64,000 nt of DNA from an uncultured Geobacteraceae bacterium (GTDB lineage Bacteria; Desulfobacterota; Desulfuromonadia; Geobacterales; Pseudopelobacteraceae): the NCBI GenBank assembly GCA_903875605.1, contig CAIQWT010000092.1, positions 26,496 through 90,495 on the forward strand, given 5' to 3'. The translations under genes were made by a program, and so were the position numbers. Numbering within the stretch: the first letter of the stretch is position 1; the number at the start of each line of letters is the position of its first letter. The notes beneath the pieces were generated by a model, which had not been told where the DNA came from, searched no databases, and saw only the letters and a list, made by a program, of their open reading frames with translations. Positions 19,846-30,200 of this stretch are shown here, piece after piece.

Positions 19846-21014
19846 TTCACAACCGCTTCAGTCTTTACTGCTGCTTCCACAGCTACTTTGTCGCCATCTT
19901 TCAGATTAAACCCGCCACGGATTACGTACTGTTCACCAGCCTTTAGTCCCGTTGCGATTTCGACCATATCGCCTGCAACAGCACCACTAAGAATATCCCG
20001 TTTGCGAGCTACCCCGTTTTCCACAACTAACACACTCCCTTTATGTGCCTGCGTGTCAAATGCGACAATTGAGCTGCGTGGTATCTGCAGCACCTGTCTA
20101 CGGTTTTCGGTAATAATGCGCCCTTTAGCAAACAAGCCGCCTTTAAGATATTCAGGTACGTTCCGAACTTCGGCAATAACTTTTAGCGAGCGATCTACTG
20201 CGGAAAGTTCGGGATTGATATACATTACCTTGCCGTTGATAGTACGACCCGGCAGAGAATCCACCGTAAATTCTAACGACTGACCGACCTTGACTCGACC
20301 GGAGTCTGTTGAGGAAACGGTCACCGTCAGATTGAGCAGTCGATTGTCCACAATTCGAAAAACTGGCTTGGCGGCTGCGGCGTCACTTGCCAGATCACCG
20401 ACATTGATATCACGCAGGGCGACTATGCCATCAATAGGTGCTACGACCAGGCCTTTCGCCTGACGGGCAATTCCTTGTCGAAACTCTTCTTCAGAAACAT
20501 GGATCTGAGCAGATGCTACCCCGACTCTTGCTTTTGCTGTCTCTGTTTCACTACGGGCGTCGTCAATGGCCTGCTGAGTAGCAAGTCCGGATTCTTTAAG
20601 TTTGAGGACACGCGCCAACTCCCGCTCCGCACGATTACCCACCACCTGTGCCTGAACCATATTCGCTTTCGCGGAGATGATTCCTGCCTCGGCCCGCTTG
20701 ACTTGAGCCTCTGTTTCGGCAACATCAATGCGTACCAGCGGCTGGCCTTTTTTTACGTGAACCCACTCTGAGACCATAACCTGTTTGACCAGTCCCGGAA
20801 TCTGTGTTTTCACATCCACCGCAAACTTTGGTTCCAGACTGCCGGTCACTTCTATGCCGTCCGTCACGCTTGAATAGGTCGCAGCTCGTGTCTCTACTGC
20901 CACCGGTGGCTTTGTTACCTGCTCAATATTTTTTTTTGCATCGCTCTTACCACAGGCCGTCAAACTAACAACTACCATCGTCACCGAAAAAATAAGTGAT
21001 ACCGCTTGTTTCAT
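19842..21014 (-). CDS. RND efflux periplasmic adaptor (membrane fusion protein)
   Basis: Lipoprotein-like signal (VVVSLTACGKSD), biotinyl-lipoyl and beta-barrel pattern LVVAPIDGIVALRDINVGD. Confidence 0.9.
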   Translation of the reverse strand: MKQAVSLIFSVTMVVVSLTACGKSDAKKNIEQVTKPPVAVETRAATYSSVTDGIEVTGSLEPKFAVDVKTQIPGLVKQVMVSEWVHVKKGQPLVRIDVAETEAQVKRAEAGIISAKANMVQAQVVGNRAERELARVLKLKESGLATQQAIDDARSETETAKARVGVASAQIHVSEEEFRQGIARQAKGLVVAPIDGIVALRDINVGDLASDAAAAKPVFRIVDNRLLNLTVTVSSTDSGRVKVGQSLEFTVDSLPGRTINGKVMYINPELSAVDRSLKVIAEVRNVPEYLKGGLFAKGRIITENRRQVLQIPRSSIVAFDTQAHKGSVLVVENGVARKRDILSGAVAGDMVEIATGLKAGEQYVIRGGFNLKDGDKVAVEAAVKTEAVVK

Positions 21015-21085
21015 TTCATGCTCCTTGTTCAGTCAATCTATATCAACATTACCTATTAAGCGTGTGAGATCTGCGCCGGAGAACC

Positions 21086-21212
21086 TATACCAAGTTGCAA
21101 TCAAAATGAGTACTAGGCGGAGAAGAGCGTTGCGACCGAGGCGTGCGTTTAGTACGTTGAGGATCTACCGACGAGGCCAACAGCGTAATCATTTGATTGC
21201 GACCTGGTATTA
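21086..21212. repeat. ~125-bp imperfect palindromic intergenic repeat (MITE/REP-like)
   Basis: Ends TACCAAGTTGCAATCAAAATGA (from 21088) and CATTTGATTGCGACCTGGTA (to ~21209) are imperfect inverted repeats; GC-rich interior; abuts the flhB stop codon. Confidence 0.7.
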
Positions 21213-22196
21213 GACCTTCCCCTTTAACTTGTAAACATACGCCAAAACCTCGGCGACAGCTGCGTAGAGGGTTTCCGGTATTGGCTCATTCTCTTTGACC
21301 TGATCATACAACTCACGGGCCAGAAACCGGTTCTCCACTAGAGTAATGCTGTGTTCACGGGCAATTTTCTTGATCGCCTCTGCCATGACATCCATCCCTT
21401 TGGCGAGCACAATCGGCGCGGCCATTTTCTGACGGTCATATTTAAGTGCGACGGCAAAATGAGTCGGATTGGTGATGACAACGTCCGCTAACGGAATAAT
21501 TTTGGTCATTCGTCGCCGGGCCATCTGAAACTGCATCTTCTTGATTTTACCCTTTGTTTCCGGGTTACCATCCGACTCTTTATGCTCGTCCTTGACTTCC
21601 TGCTTGGTCATTTTGAGATTTTCGGTGTAGCGCCACTTAACATAGAGCATGTCGATCAAACCGAGTACGATCAAAATGCCGCAGGTGTGGGTAACGATCT
21701 TGAATGCAATGTGACCAATAAAATTGAAAATGGTCTGAATATCCGCTTCCGCCAGAAAAGTAATATTCTGCATTTCGTCACGCACTACCCCATAAGCGAT
21801 CCAGGCAACTACCGCCAGCTTGAGCAGCGATTTCAGCATCTCAACCAAGGCGTCTTTGTTTAATATCCGCCCAAAACCTTTCATTGGACTCAATTTGGTA
21901 AAATCCACTTTCAGCCGAGACAATCTGAACTCAAGTCTGCCGTTATCCTGAATAAGGCTGGAGATCACTGCTGTGACTATAATCGTCACAACAAGCGGCA
22001 ATAGCAGCATTACGATGGTACCAAAAAGCTTAAGGATCAGAATATACAGGTTGGATTCAGTCAACTGGAAGGTGCCGATTGTTGACAAAATCTTGACCGT
22101 GCTCTGCTTGAGGCCGTCCATCATAAAACTACCGAAAATATATAGGCTGACGATACCCGTGAACAGGGTAAGTGACGACGTCAGCATCTGACTCAT
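21210..22196 (-). CDS. flhB: flagellar biosynthesis protein FlhB (annotated start is probably too far downstream)
   Basis: NPTHFAVALKYD autocleavage motif; position after fliR. Upstream in-frame codons encode KTEEPTGKRLEKSRE, typical of the FlhB N-terminus (see finding). Confidence 0.9.
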   Translation of the reverse strand: MSQMLTSSLTLFTGIVSLYIFGSFMMDGLKQSTVKILSTIGTFQLTESNLYILILKLFGTIVMLLLPLVVTIIVTAVISSLIQDNGRLEFRLSRLKVDFTKLSPMKGFGRILNKDALVEMLKSLLKLAVVAWIAYGVVRDEMQNITFLAEADIQTIFNFIGHIAFKIVTHTCGILIVLGLIDMLYVKWRYTENLKMTKQEVKDEHKESDGNPETKGKIKKMQFQMARRRMTKIIPLADVVITNPTHFAVALKYDRQKMAAPIVLAKGMDVMAEAIKKIAREHSITLVENRFLARELYDQVKENEPIPETLYAAVAEVLAYVYKLKGKV

Positions 22197-22286
22197 TGGC
22201 GGAGGGCCGTCTTCGCGTGATTTCTCCAGCCTTTTACCGGTGGGTTCTTCGGTTTTGGAGTGCTTATCTGAATCTCCTGACGTAGG

Positions 22287-23081
22287 TCACCCCCCCTTTG
22301 CCATAAGCCGGAATAGCGCGTCTATTTGAGCAGTAAGATGCCCGAATGACACTTGCAGAACATGAAAGAAAATTGTCAGTGTCATCCCCATAATAACAAG
22401 ACCCAGTCCGACGTTAAGCGGCATACTGATCATGAAAATATTCATCTGCGGGAAAGCCCGCGCCATGATTCCAAGCGCAACAGTAGTAAGAAGCAGGGCG
22501 ACCATAACCGGTGCGGCCAGACGAATTCCGATGATAAATATATCCGCAGTACGCGTAACGAAAAAATTCATCAACTCCCCGTTCAGATGCCATCCACCAA
22601 GCGGAATCACTTTGAAACTGTCCATAATGGCTCGGATGAAGACGTGATGAATATTAAGTGTCAGGAACATCAGAGTTGCGAACAGTGTCTGGAGCACCGA
22701 CATCGTCTGGGACTGCGTGCCTTGAGACGGGTCAATTATTGACGATATAGTCAAGCCCATCTGCATGCTGATTATCTGACCACTGAATTCGACCGCTGCG
22801 AAAACAATCTGAGTTATGTATGCCAGCGTAAGACCAACCATAACCTCGGTTAATGCCAGCATTGCGAGACTAAAAGCATCAGTAGGCACCTGAGGTATCG
22901 CTACCGAAAGCGTCGGAAAACAGACCAGCGTAATCATAATGACTGTAATTGCTTTGACACGAAGGGGCATACGGCGGCCACCGAAAACAGGCAAAGCAGC
23001 AAAAATACCGGCCACGCGACTTAAGACCAACATGAAAAATATGACTTCGCGGGGGGATGGAAAGGGGAGTAGCGGGAACAT
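22287..23081 (-). CDS. fliR: flagellar export protein FliR
   Basis: Membrane protein with FliR pattern (FMLVLSRVAGIFAALPVFGG), between fliQ and flhB. Confidence 0.93.
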   Translation of the reverse strand: MFPLLPFPSPREVIFFMLVLSRVAGIFAALPVFGGRRMPLRVKAITVIMITLVCFPTLSVAIPQVPTDAFSLAMLALTEVMVGLTLAYITQIVFAAVEFSGQIISMQMGLTISSIIDPSQGTQSQTMSVLQTLFATLMFLTLNIHHVFIRAIMDSFKVIPLGGWHLNGELMNFFVTRTADIFIIGIRLAAPVMVALLLTTVALGIMARAFPQMNIFMISMPLNVGLGLVIMGMTLTIFFHVLQVSFGHLTAQIDALFRLMAKGG

Positions 23082-23087
23082 GTGAGG

Positions 23088-23357
23088 CTAACGCCTCATT
23101 GTTGCGATAAACGAATAGATCTCTCGAGTAAAGTCACTCATATAGCTCATCATCCAGGGAAAGAATATGATCATAGCAACCATAACAGCGATTATTTTCG
23201 GGGCAAAAGCAAGCGTGGCCTCGTTTATGGAGGTGACTGCCTGAAATATACTGATCAGAAGCCCGACAATCAGACTGGCAATCAGAAGAGGAGCAGCCAG
23301 CAACAGTGTCGCTTCAAAGCTGCGTCTGGCGAGTTGTACGACTAATTCAGGGGTCAT
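23088..23357 (-). CDS. fliQ: flagellar export protein FliQ
   Basis: 89 aa, ATLLLAAPLLIASLIVGLLISIFQAVTSINEATLAFAPKI. Confidence 0.95.
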   Translation of the reverse strand: MTPELVVQLARRSFEATLLLAAPLLIASLIVGLLISIFQAVTSINEATLAFAPKIIAVMVAMIIFFPWMMSYMSDFTREIYSFIATMRR

Positions 23358-23367
23358 TTAATATCAC

Positions 23368-24162
23368 CTAGCCAAAACTTTTTACGAGAGAGCCGATTAC
23401 AAGACCCCAGCCATCCACAAGAACAAACAGAAGTATTTTGAACGGGAGCGAAATCATTACAGGTGGCAGCATCATCATACCCATTGACATAAGAACTGAT
23501 GCCACGACCATATCAACAACTATAAAGGGAATATAGATCAAAAAGCCGATCTGAAAAGCTGTCCGCAGTTCAGAAATCATGAAGGCAGGAATTATTGTCA
23601 AAGTCGGTATATCTTCGGCATTTTTCGGCCGCTGCAACTTGGAGAGGCTCACAAAGAGCGCCAGATCCTTTTCCCGCACCTGAGAGAGCATGAACGTGCG
23701 CACCGGCTTGACAGCACGTTCCATTGCCTGCTCCTGGCTTATCTGTTGTGCTTTCCACGGCTGGTAGGCATCCTTATTAATCTGCTGCCACACCGGAGTC
23801 ATGATGAAAAAAGTCAGAAACATCGATAAGGAAAGAATTACCTGGTTGGAGGGGGCGGCCTGAGTACCCATGGCGGTGCGCAGGAAAGATAACACTACTG
23901 AGATGCGAGTAAATGATGTTGTCATAATCAGCAGCCCGGGTGCGAGCGACATGATCGTCATCAACAGAAATATCTGAACCGTGACAGCAACATCATTAGG
24001 CTTGGTGGCGGTGCCGACCCCGATATTAAGTGAAGGAATAGGCATCGGTTCAGCGAACAGCAGCGCAGCCCCGGCCAGTAAAAGCAGGGTAGTCAGCAAG
24101 AAGATAAAAGAGCGTCTGGTGAGGTGCCTGGTTTTCATGATAGTTGTCATGATATTCGTCAT
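23368..24162 (-). CDS. fliP: flagellar export protein FliP
   Basis: LMTIMSLAPGLLIMTTSFTRISVVLSFLRTAMGTQAAPSNQVILSLSMFLTFFIMTPVW. Confidence 0.95.
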   Translation of the reverse strand: MTNIMTTIMKTRHLTRRSFIFLLTTLLLLAGAALLFAEPMPIPSLNIGVGTATKPNDVAVTVQIFLLMTIMSLAPGLLIMTTSFTRISVVLSFLRTAMGTQAAPSNQVILSLSMFLTFFIMTPVWQQINKDAYQPWKAQQISQEQAMERAVKPVRTFMLSQVREKDLALFVSLSKLQRPKNAEDIPTLTIIPAFMISELRTAFQIGFLIYIPFIVVDMVVASVLMSMGMMMLPPVMISLPFKILLFVLVDGWGLVIGSLVKSFG

Positions 24163-24578
24163 GATGCCTGCCTCAAACGTGTTAACAGTGTGGCAAAACT
24201 GCTCTGTTCCGGTTTTTCTTCTATAACTTCAATTTCTTCAAGCATGTCGATCTGCTTGACAAATGACAGGCTTGCCTCACTACTGGAAAGCAGCAGGTAT
24301 TCTCCTGCCACTTCAACCAGCAAAAGTGATTTTTTAGGACCAAGATAACGTGTTTCAACGAGCCGAATATGCTTTGATTGTAGCTGCCTCCCTACCGGCA
24401 GCTTCTTCATTAGTTTGTTGGAGAAATGCCAGGTAATAAGTATAAGGCCTACAACAAGTGCCAGTGCAGCCAGCATTTGCAGTAAACTAGAAAGAAAGCT
24501 GAACTCCTGTACGGAGCTGTCAGCTGCCGAAGCGATTGATGGAATAAAGAGAAGAAGTGCGGAAACCGCACTTCTCAC
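24159..24578 (-). CDS. fliO: flagellar biosynthetic protein FliO
   Basis: Small single-TM protein with VETRYLGPKKSLLLVEVAGEYLLL, between fliN and fliP. Confidence 0.85.
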   Translation of the reverse strand: MRSAVSALLLFIPSIASAADSSVQEFSFLSSLLQMLAALALVVGLILITWHFSNKLMKKLPVGRQLQSKHIRLVETRYLGPKKSLLLVEVAGEYLLLSSSEASLSFVKQIDMLEEIEVIEEKPEQSSFATLLTRLRQAS

Positions 24579-24874
24579 AGGATTTTCTCCACCCGCTCGT
24601 TAGGAGTAACGATATCCACCAAACGGACACCGAACTTTTCGTTGACAACAACCGCTTCACCGCGAGCAACCAGCTTGGAGTTAACAAAAATATCCAGCGG
24701 TTCACCGGCCAGCTTGGTTAACTCGACAACGGCACCCTGGTTGAGCTGCAGAATATCCTTGACCAGCAGCTTGGTTCTCCCCAGTTCTACGGTTACCTGC
24801 AAGGGGATATCAAGTATAAAGTCGAGGTTTTTCTTGTCAATTGGCGATTGATTCTCTTCAGGCGTGTCACCCAC
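24575..24874 (-). CDS. fliN: flagellar motor switch protein FliN
   Basis: LDIPLQVTVELGRTKLLVKDILQLNQGAVVELTKLAGEPLDIFVNSKLVARGEAVVVNEKFGVRLV. Confidence 0.95.
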   Translation of the reverse strand: MGDTPEENQSPIDKKNLDFILDIPLQVTVELGRTKLLVKDILQLNQGAVVELTKLAGEPLDIFVNSKLVARGEAVVVNEKFGVRLVDIVTPNERVEKIL

Positions 24875-25854
24875 TACTGCCCCCTATTACTACATATCTT
24901 GCTTATCTGAATCGCTTTATTACCATGTTTAATGCCGGGAATACCGAAGTATTTTGGTACCCCCTCAATTTTAACAACCATTTCGCTCGAACTGGCTTTA
25001 TCAAGCATTATGGTATCACCAGGTGCCAGATCCAAAAGTTCCCGCAGAGTGATGCTGGCATTCCCCATTTCAACCGTTGCCTCCATGGGTGCCTCCATTA
25101 TTTCCGAAGAGAGCCTGAACGACCATTGCGGGTCAATCGCCATCAGGTCGAACTGCATACCTGTCTTGAGCTTATCCCGTATAGGATCGATGGTCATAAA
25201 CGGCACTGCAAACATCATGTTGCCGGATACGTCGTCAATCTGAATTTTGAGAGTCATAGTGACTATCTGATATTCAGGCGGGACAATGTTGACCAGACGC
25301 GGATTCATTTCCATCCGCAACAGGCTCATATGGGTAGCATACAGCGGCGCCCAGGCTTTTTCCAGATCCTGCAGGGCATCACCGACAATTTTCTCCATCA
25401 AACGCACTTCAATCGAAGTGAACATACGATTGGCAATTGGTACTTTGGCGCTGCCGGTACCACCCAAAAGGCTGTCAACCAACGACAACACAAGGGTACT
25501 GTCGAACGAAATAAGAGCCGCGCCTTTCAGTGGTTCAATTTTAAAAATCCCCATGCATACCGGTGAAGGCAGCGTCTGGAGAAAGTCATCAAACTTATAG
25601 GAACGAGCGCCTATCTTTTTAATTTCAACTGATTTACGCAGGCGATTAGAGAGGTTAACGCGGTTGTAGCGGATAAAGCTGTCGTAAATGATATCAAGAT
25701 TCGGAACAAAACCCTTGTGAGCATCCGAGTTGACCAAGTCATAGTTTGCAACTGCACCTTCAGCCTTCGAAAGCTCCTTTTCAGGCTCTATACGACCCTC
25801 AAAGACGGCATTGAGCAGTGCCTCGATTTCAGCTTTTGAAAGAATTTTTTCCAT
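24874..25854 (-). CDS. fliM: flagellar motor switch protein FliM
   Basis: MEKILSKAEIEALLNAVFEG; C-terminal SpoA domain; adjacent to fliN. Confidence 0.93.
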   Translation of the reverse strand: MEKILSKAEIEALLNAVFEGRIEPEKELSKAEGAVANYDLVNSDAHKGFVPNLDIIYDSFIRYNRVNLSNRLRKSVEIKKIGARSYKFDDFLQTLPSPVCMGIFKIEPLKGAALISFDSTLVLSLVDSLLGGTGSAKVPIANRMFTSIEVRLMEKIVGDALQDLEKAWAPLYATHMSLLRMEMNPRLVNIVPPEYQIVTMTLKIQIDDVSGNMMFAVPFMTIDPIRDKLKTGMQFDLMAIDPQWSFRLSSEIMEAPMEATVEMGNASITLRELLDLAPGDTIMLDKASSSEMVVKIEGVPKYFGIPGIKHGNKAIQISKICSNRGQ

Positions 25855-25871
25855 TGCAGCCACTTCAGTAC

Positions 25872-26453
25872 CTATTGAACCACGAAATCAGTGAAATACA
25901 CCTTGGCAATCTTGCCGGGCGGAATATTTTTATTGATCGCTCCGAGGATTTCATCTTTGAGAGTATTTTTACCCTGAACATCTTGAATATCCTGAAGCGT
26001 TTTGGCACTGAGTAAAATCAGAACCGAATCACGGATAGGAGCCAAACGCCCCTCAATCTCAGCCTTTACCGCAGGACCAACCATCTCCAGTTCAACCTTT
26101 ACTTTGAGATAGCGCAGTTCCTGGCCGTCATAAATATTAACAATAAACGGCTCCAGCGGATATATATTTGCGGAAGGCCCTGCCGCTGCACCTGCAGCAG
26201 GAGCACCACCATGGGCGCCAGCGGCAGGTGCAGCTGCAGCTGCACCATGAGCACCGGCGGCAGGAGCGGCGGCACCTTCAACCTGCGCCGCATCGCCCTC
26301 TTTTTTTGTTTTTTTGTCGCCCTTGCCCATCATCATAAAGACAACGACACCCAGTATCAGCGCGACAGCCACCGCTGCCCCGATAATAATTAATTTTTTC
26401 TTGCCCCCGCCTTCTGCTTCCGCTTCAGCCGGTGCCGATTCTTCCTTGGCCAT
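25872..26453 (-). CDS. fliL: flagellar basal body-associated protein FliL
   Basis: TM, Ala/Gly/His-rich linker, then YPLEPFIVNIYDGQELRYLKVKVELEM and C-terminal VYFTDFVVQ. Confidence 0.92.
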   Translation of the reverse strand: MAKEESAPAEAEAEGGGKKKLIIIGAAVAVALILGVVVFMMMGKGDKKTKKEGDAAQVEGAAAPAAGAHGAAAAAPAAGAHGGAPAAGAAAGPSANIYPLEPFIVNIYDGQELRYLKVKVELEMVGPAVKAEIEGRLAPIRDSVLILLSAKTLQDIQDVQGKNTLKDEILGAINKNIPPGKIAKVYFTDFVVQ

Positions 26454-26600
26454 TGGTTTCCTCCGTCACTACGTTATAACTCGTGTTCTTTTTAACATCA
26501 TATACTTAAATTGAAACCAATTATTTTGCAACTGCCAAATAGAAAATGAAAGGTACATTTTTGATCGCACCTGCGCTAATACAGAATATTTTTGGAATAT

Positions 26601-26645
26601 AAAAAAATCCGCGAAAAAATGGTGGCTAGTGATGCACTAGCCACC
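26601..26645 (-). terminator. putative Rho-independent terminator downstream of the cohesin-like lipoprotein gene
   Basis: Perfect 11-bp stem GGTGGCTAGTG/CACTAGCCACC with 3-nt loop (26621-26645); minus-strand 3' side reads ATTTTTTCGCGGATTTTTTT. Confidence 0.7.
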
Positions 26646-26678
26646 AGGCTGGTTTTACGTACAAGAGGCAGTTGAGCC

Positions 26679-27227
26679 TCAATTAGTACCGGTTATTACG
26701 GTAGGAGCAGCATTTGCGTCCGTAGCTGTGGGAACGATAGTAAAAGCATAACTACCTGGCAGAGATCCTGATGCTAAAGAAAGGCGTATATAGGCAATAA
26801 CGCCATCTGCTATTGCTTTTTTCCCTCCCAGATCAATAATTGCAATACGCAAAACATCGCTTTGAGTGGCACTTTTACTCTGGTTAATTTGTTTACCGGC
26901 TTCGGTTGCTGCAGCGCCCGCACTGGCACTATCCACAGCTGTGCCGTTCATTATCAGTGCAAATACATCGCTCTTAAAACTAATGACTGTGTCAATGCCA
27001 ACTACAGATTTACCTTGTGCCGAAAAACTCAATGGAAAGGTTGCAACAGTCCCGCTTATTGTTGGTGTTCCGATCACAAGAGAAGGAACTCCAGCTACCG
27101 TTTGATACCTGGATATATCCACTGATGTCGGTGCAACTGCAGAGCCACCACCACCGCCACATCCTAGTATGGTAGATAGTGCCGCACATACCATAAAAGT
27201 TGTAACTGCCCTTTTGATTGTTATCAT
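26679..27227 (-). CDS. cohesin-domain-like lipoprotein
   Basis: Lipobox LSTILGCGGGGGS; cohesin-type pattern (FPLSFSAQGKSVVGIDTVISFKSDVFAL ... GVIAYIRLSLASGSLPGSYAFTI). Confidence 0.65.
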   Translation of the reverse strand: MITIKRAVTTFMVCAALSTILGCGGGGGSAVAPTSVDISRYQTVAGVPSLVIGTPTISGTVATFPLSFSAQGKSVVGIDTVISFKSDVFALIMNGTAVDSASAGAAATEAGKQINQSKSATQSDVLRIAIIDLGGKKAIADGVIAYIRLSLASGSLPGSYAFTIVPTATDANAAPTVITGTN

Positions 27228-27241
27228 AATAGCACCCCTGA

Positions 27242-30200
27242 TTACAGCCCTATAAAGCTGTTAATCACCTGCTGAAGTTCATAAATCTGGACTATGCCGT
27301 CAGCGTTAAGATCAACAGAACCACTGACGGGATATGTTACAGGATCAAGCAACATATAGAGCGCGTCCTGGACGCCTTTCAGTGTTGACGGATTATTCAC
27401 ACCAAGGGCAAAAGTGTCACCGGGCTTGGCGACAATAGTTACAGTACCGTCTGTTCCAGGACTAAGTATCAGCGAATTCGCATTTAAGTCAGTCGCTGAA
27501 TTTGAATCGATGGCAAGTGCCTCAATACCGGTCACTGCAGATGAAATAACAGTGAAAGACAGGTTGGCAATTTCTCCGTCAGGTAAAGGCGTATTCAGTT
27601 TATTGAGATCATTAATTACTATTCTGTAGACTTTAACTCCGAGCGAATTAGTTGTCGTTCCACCCTGGATACTTTTGCCCAGAGCTGCCGCCGTCTTGGC
27701 GATTGTAACAGCTGGATTAGAAAGATTACTTGTCGTCGGGTCGTAAGCAATGTCGATACTGACTGCTGCAACCTGATAGCCGCTAGCCAGGGAAATAGGT
27801 ACTCTTACAGAATGCCCAATAACACCGATACTTTTTCCAATGGTAATAGTCGTAGGCGTAGTGCCGGGAGCCAGGTAATTTATGGTTCGTGTATCAACAC
27901 TGCTTAAAATTCCATTAGTTGCTGTTGTAGTAATGGAATTCACACCGGCAACCAAAGTGTTTACGTGGGAAAAACTGCCATCAACTGTGCTTGTTGTAAT
28001 AACAGTGCCGTTGATGTCTAGGGTAGTGGCTGTAAAAGGAGCCACATTGCCACTCACATATAAACTGAGGCTGGATGTTGTCGACCCGTCCGCTAATGTT
28101 TCAAGATACAATGCCGGATTTGTGTCTAGCGGTGCAGCGACGACGGCACAGTAAGCCGTCTTTATCGGCTCTATGTTGCCGGCTGCGTCTACAGCGAAGA
28201 ACTTCACGATGGTGTTATTGGAAAAGACCACCGGAGACGTATAATATGCGAATGCGGTTCCTGAGTGGTTTACTGAATTGCTGGTGCTGTACATGATTTT
28301 AGGCAGCAGATCTACGGCATCTGTAGCGGTAAGAGTGATTTTATTCGCTGTAGTACCACACACAGCCACTGTGGTTGCCGGAGTTGAATCTACGGTGTAA
28401 ATTTCCACTTTCACCTTTTCAATAACGCCTTTTGTGTCCACTGCAAAAAATTGTATTGTCGTCTTGGCATCCTGTAAAAGAATTGGTGCAGTTGAACTAT
28501 ATTTTTTAGTGGTTTTAGAAGTTGTTGAAGGTACTGTTCCGTCAATAGTGTAGTAAATAGTGCCCGCACCATTGGCAGAAAGAACTACCGTCTGTGGCGA
28601 ATTGAACACGCCACCTTTGGGTGATGCCGTCGTTGTCAAAATGATAATAGTATATTCTTGCGTCTTGACCAACTCCTTATTACCGGCGATATCAATAGCA
28701 AAATAGCTTAAAACCGTACTGTTATTGATGAGGACAGGAGTTGTGTATTTAGGTGACGCCGCTGTCGGTATTGATCCGTCGGTCGTATAGTGAATTGCTG
28801 CTTTCGGATCATCAGAGGTAAGTGCAACAGACTGAATGGAAGCGTAGGTGCCGGACAATACAGAGGCTGTCGTTATCGGAGCAACGACATCGATAGTATA
28901 AACCTGAGTTTCAGTCGTTCCACTGTTGCCAACCGTGTCAACGGCAAAATACATCAAAGTTATTGTTTTGTTGATGGTCAGAGGTGTCGTGTATTTTGTT
29001 GACGAAGTTGTGGGTGCTGTTCCTGATGTTGTGTAGTAAATTACAGCGTTTTGCTCAGAAGTAAGGGTTACTGACTGAGGTTTGGAAAAAGAGTTGCCTA
29101 GAGGCTCTGCCGTTGCAACCGGGCCCGTTGTGTCAAATATATAGGTAGCAGTATTCATTACCTCTGCATGCCCTGCACTATCGGTCGATGTAAATGTCAG
29201 TATAGTTGTTGCCGGCCCTGAAATCGGAATGGCTTTGGTATAAGTCTGCTGTGCTCCGCCATTTATACTGTACGTAATGATAGCTCCTGTGCTGGACGTC
29301 AGCGTTACTGGAGCAATCGTTTTGTAAACGCCACCGGGAGGAGATGCTGTGGTGATTCCAGAATTACTTGCAACAATTTTCTGAATTACGCTATTGCCGG
29401 CGTCTTCTACTATAACCGTTCCTACTGCATCAACTGCTACGCTGGCCGGACGTGCAAAACCGACTGGAGCATCTATAGCTGCCGACAGGAGAGTACTGCC
29501 TAAACGAGTCGATATAATTCCGGTCGCAAGAGACACCCGCCTGACGCTGTTGTTCTCAGTATCAGCAATATAAAGATCCACTCCATCTGTTGCTACGCCC
29601 TTCGGCTGATTGAGCTGTGCAAGTATCGCAGGACCACTATCGCCCGCGAAACCGGCCACCCCGTTGCCGACAACTGAGACAGGAGCTGTTTTCCCGTCAA
29701 TGACGCCTTTAGTAGCTGCAATTTTAAGAATGCGGTTATTGCCGGCGTCCGCAATGTAGAGATCCCCAAGATTTGGTGAGAGTGCCACTCCGTAAGCTGT
29801 CAGCCTTGTCGCGTTGCCATCACCTGCAATTGTGCTTATAAGGCCCGAAGTGAAAGTTGTTATCAGGGTTGTCGTGTTAGTGCTCGCTTTAACCGGCAGA
29901 ACCTTCCTGATAAGGTAATTACCATTGTCTGCAATGTATAAATTTCCGGTTGTTAACAACTTTCCTTTACTATCAACAGTACCGGTGTTGTCAACAGCAA
30001 CTGCTGTCGGATTGTTGAGCCTGACCAGTGGAACCGTTGCTATCGCACCGTCACCGGCAAAACCTTTGGTTCCGCTACCAGCCACAGTGACAATACGGCT
30101 GGCACTGCTGATAAGCTTTGTTACCGGGTCTGCAATGATCATGTGGACACGATGGTTTCCACTGTCTGCGACATACACATTACCGTATATATCGGTAGTG

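Noticed and set aside
19567-20283. 238-aa plus-strand ORF antisense to RND adaptor
   Set aside because: Antisense to a clear MFP gene, with no recognisable motif.
24841-25566. 241-aa plus-strand ORF antisense to fliM
   Set aside because: Shadow frame of fliM; His/Arg/Asn-rich composition with no family signal.
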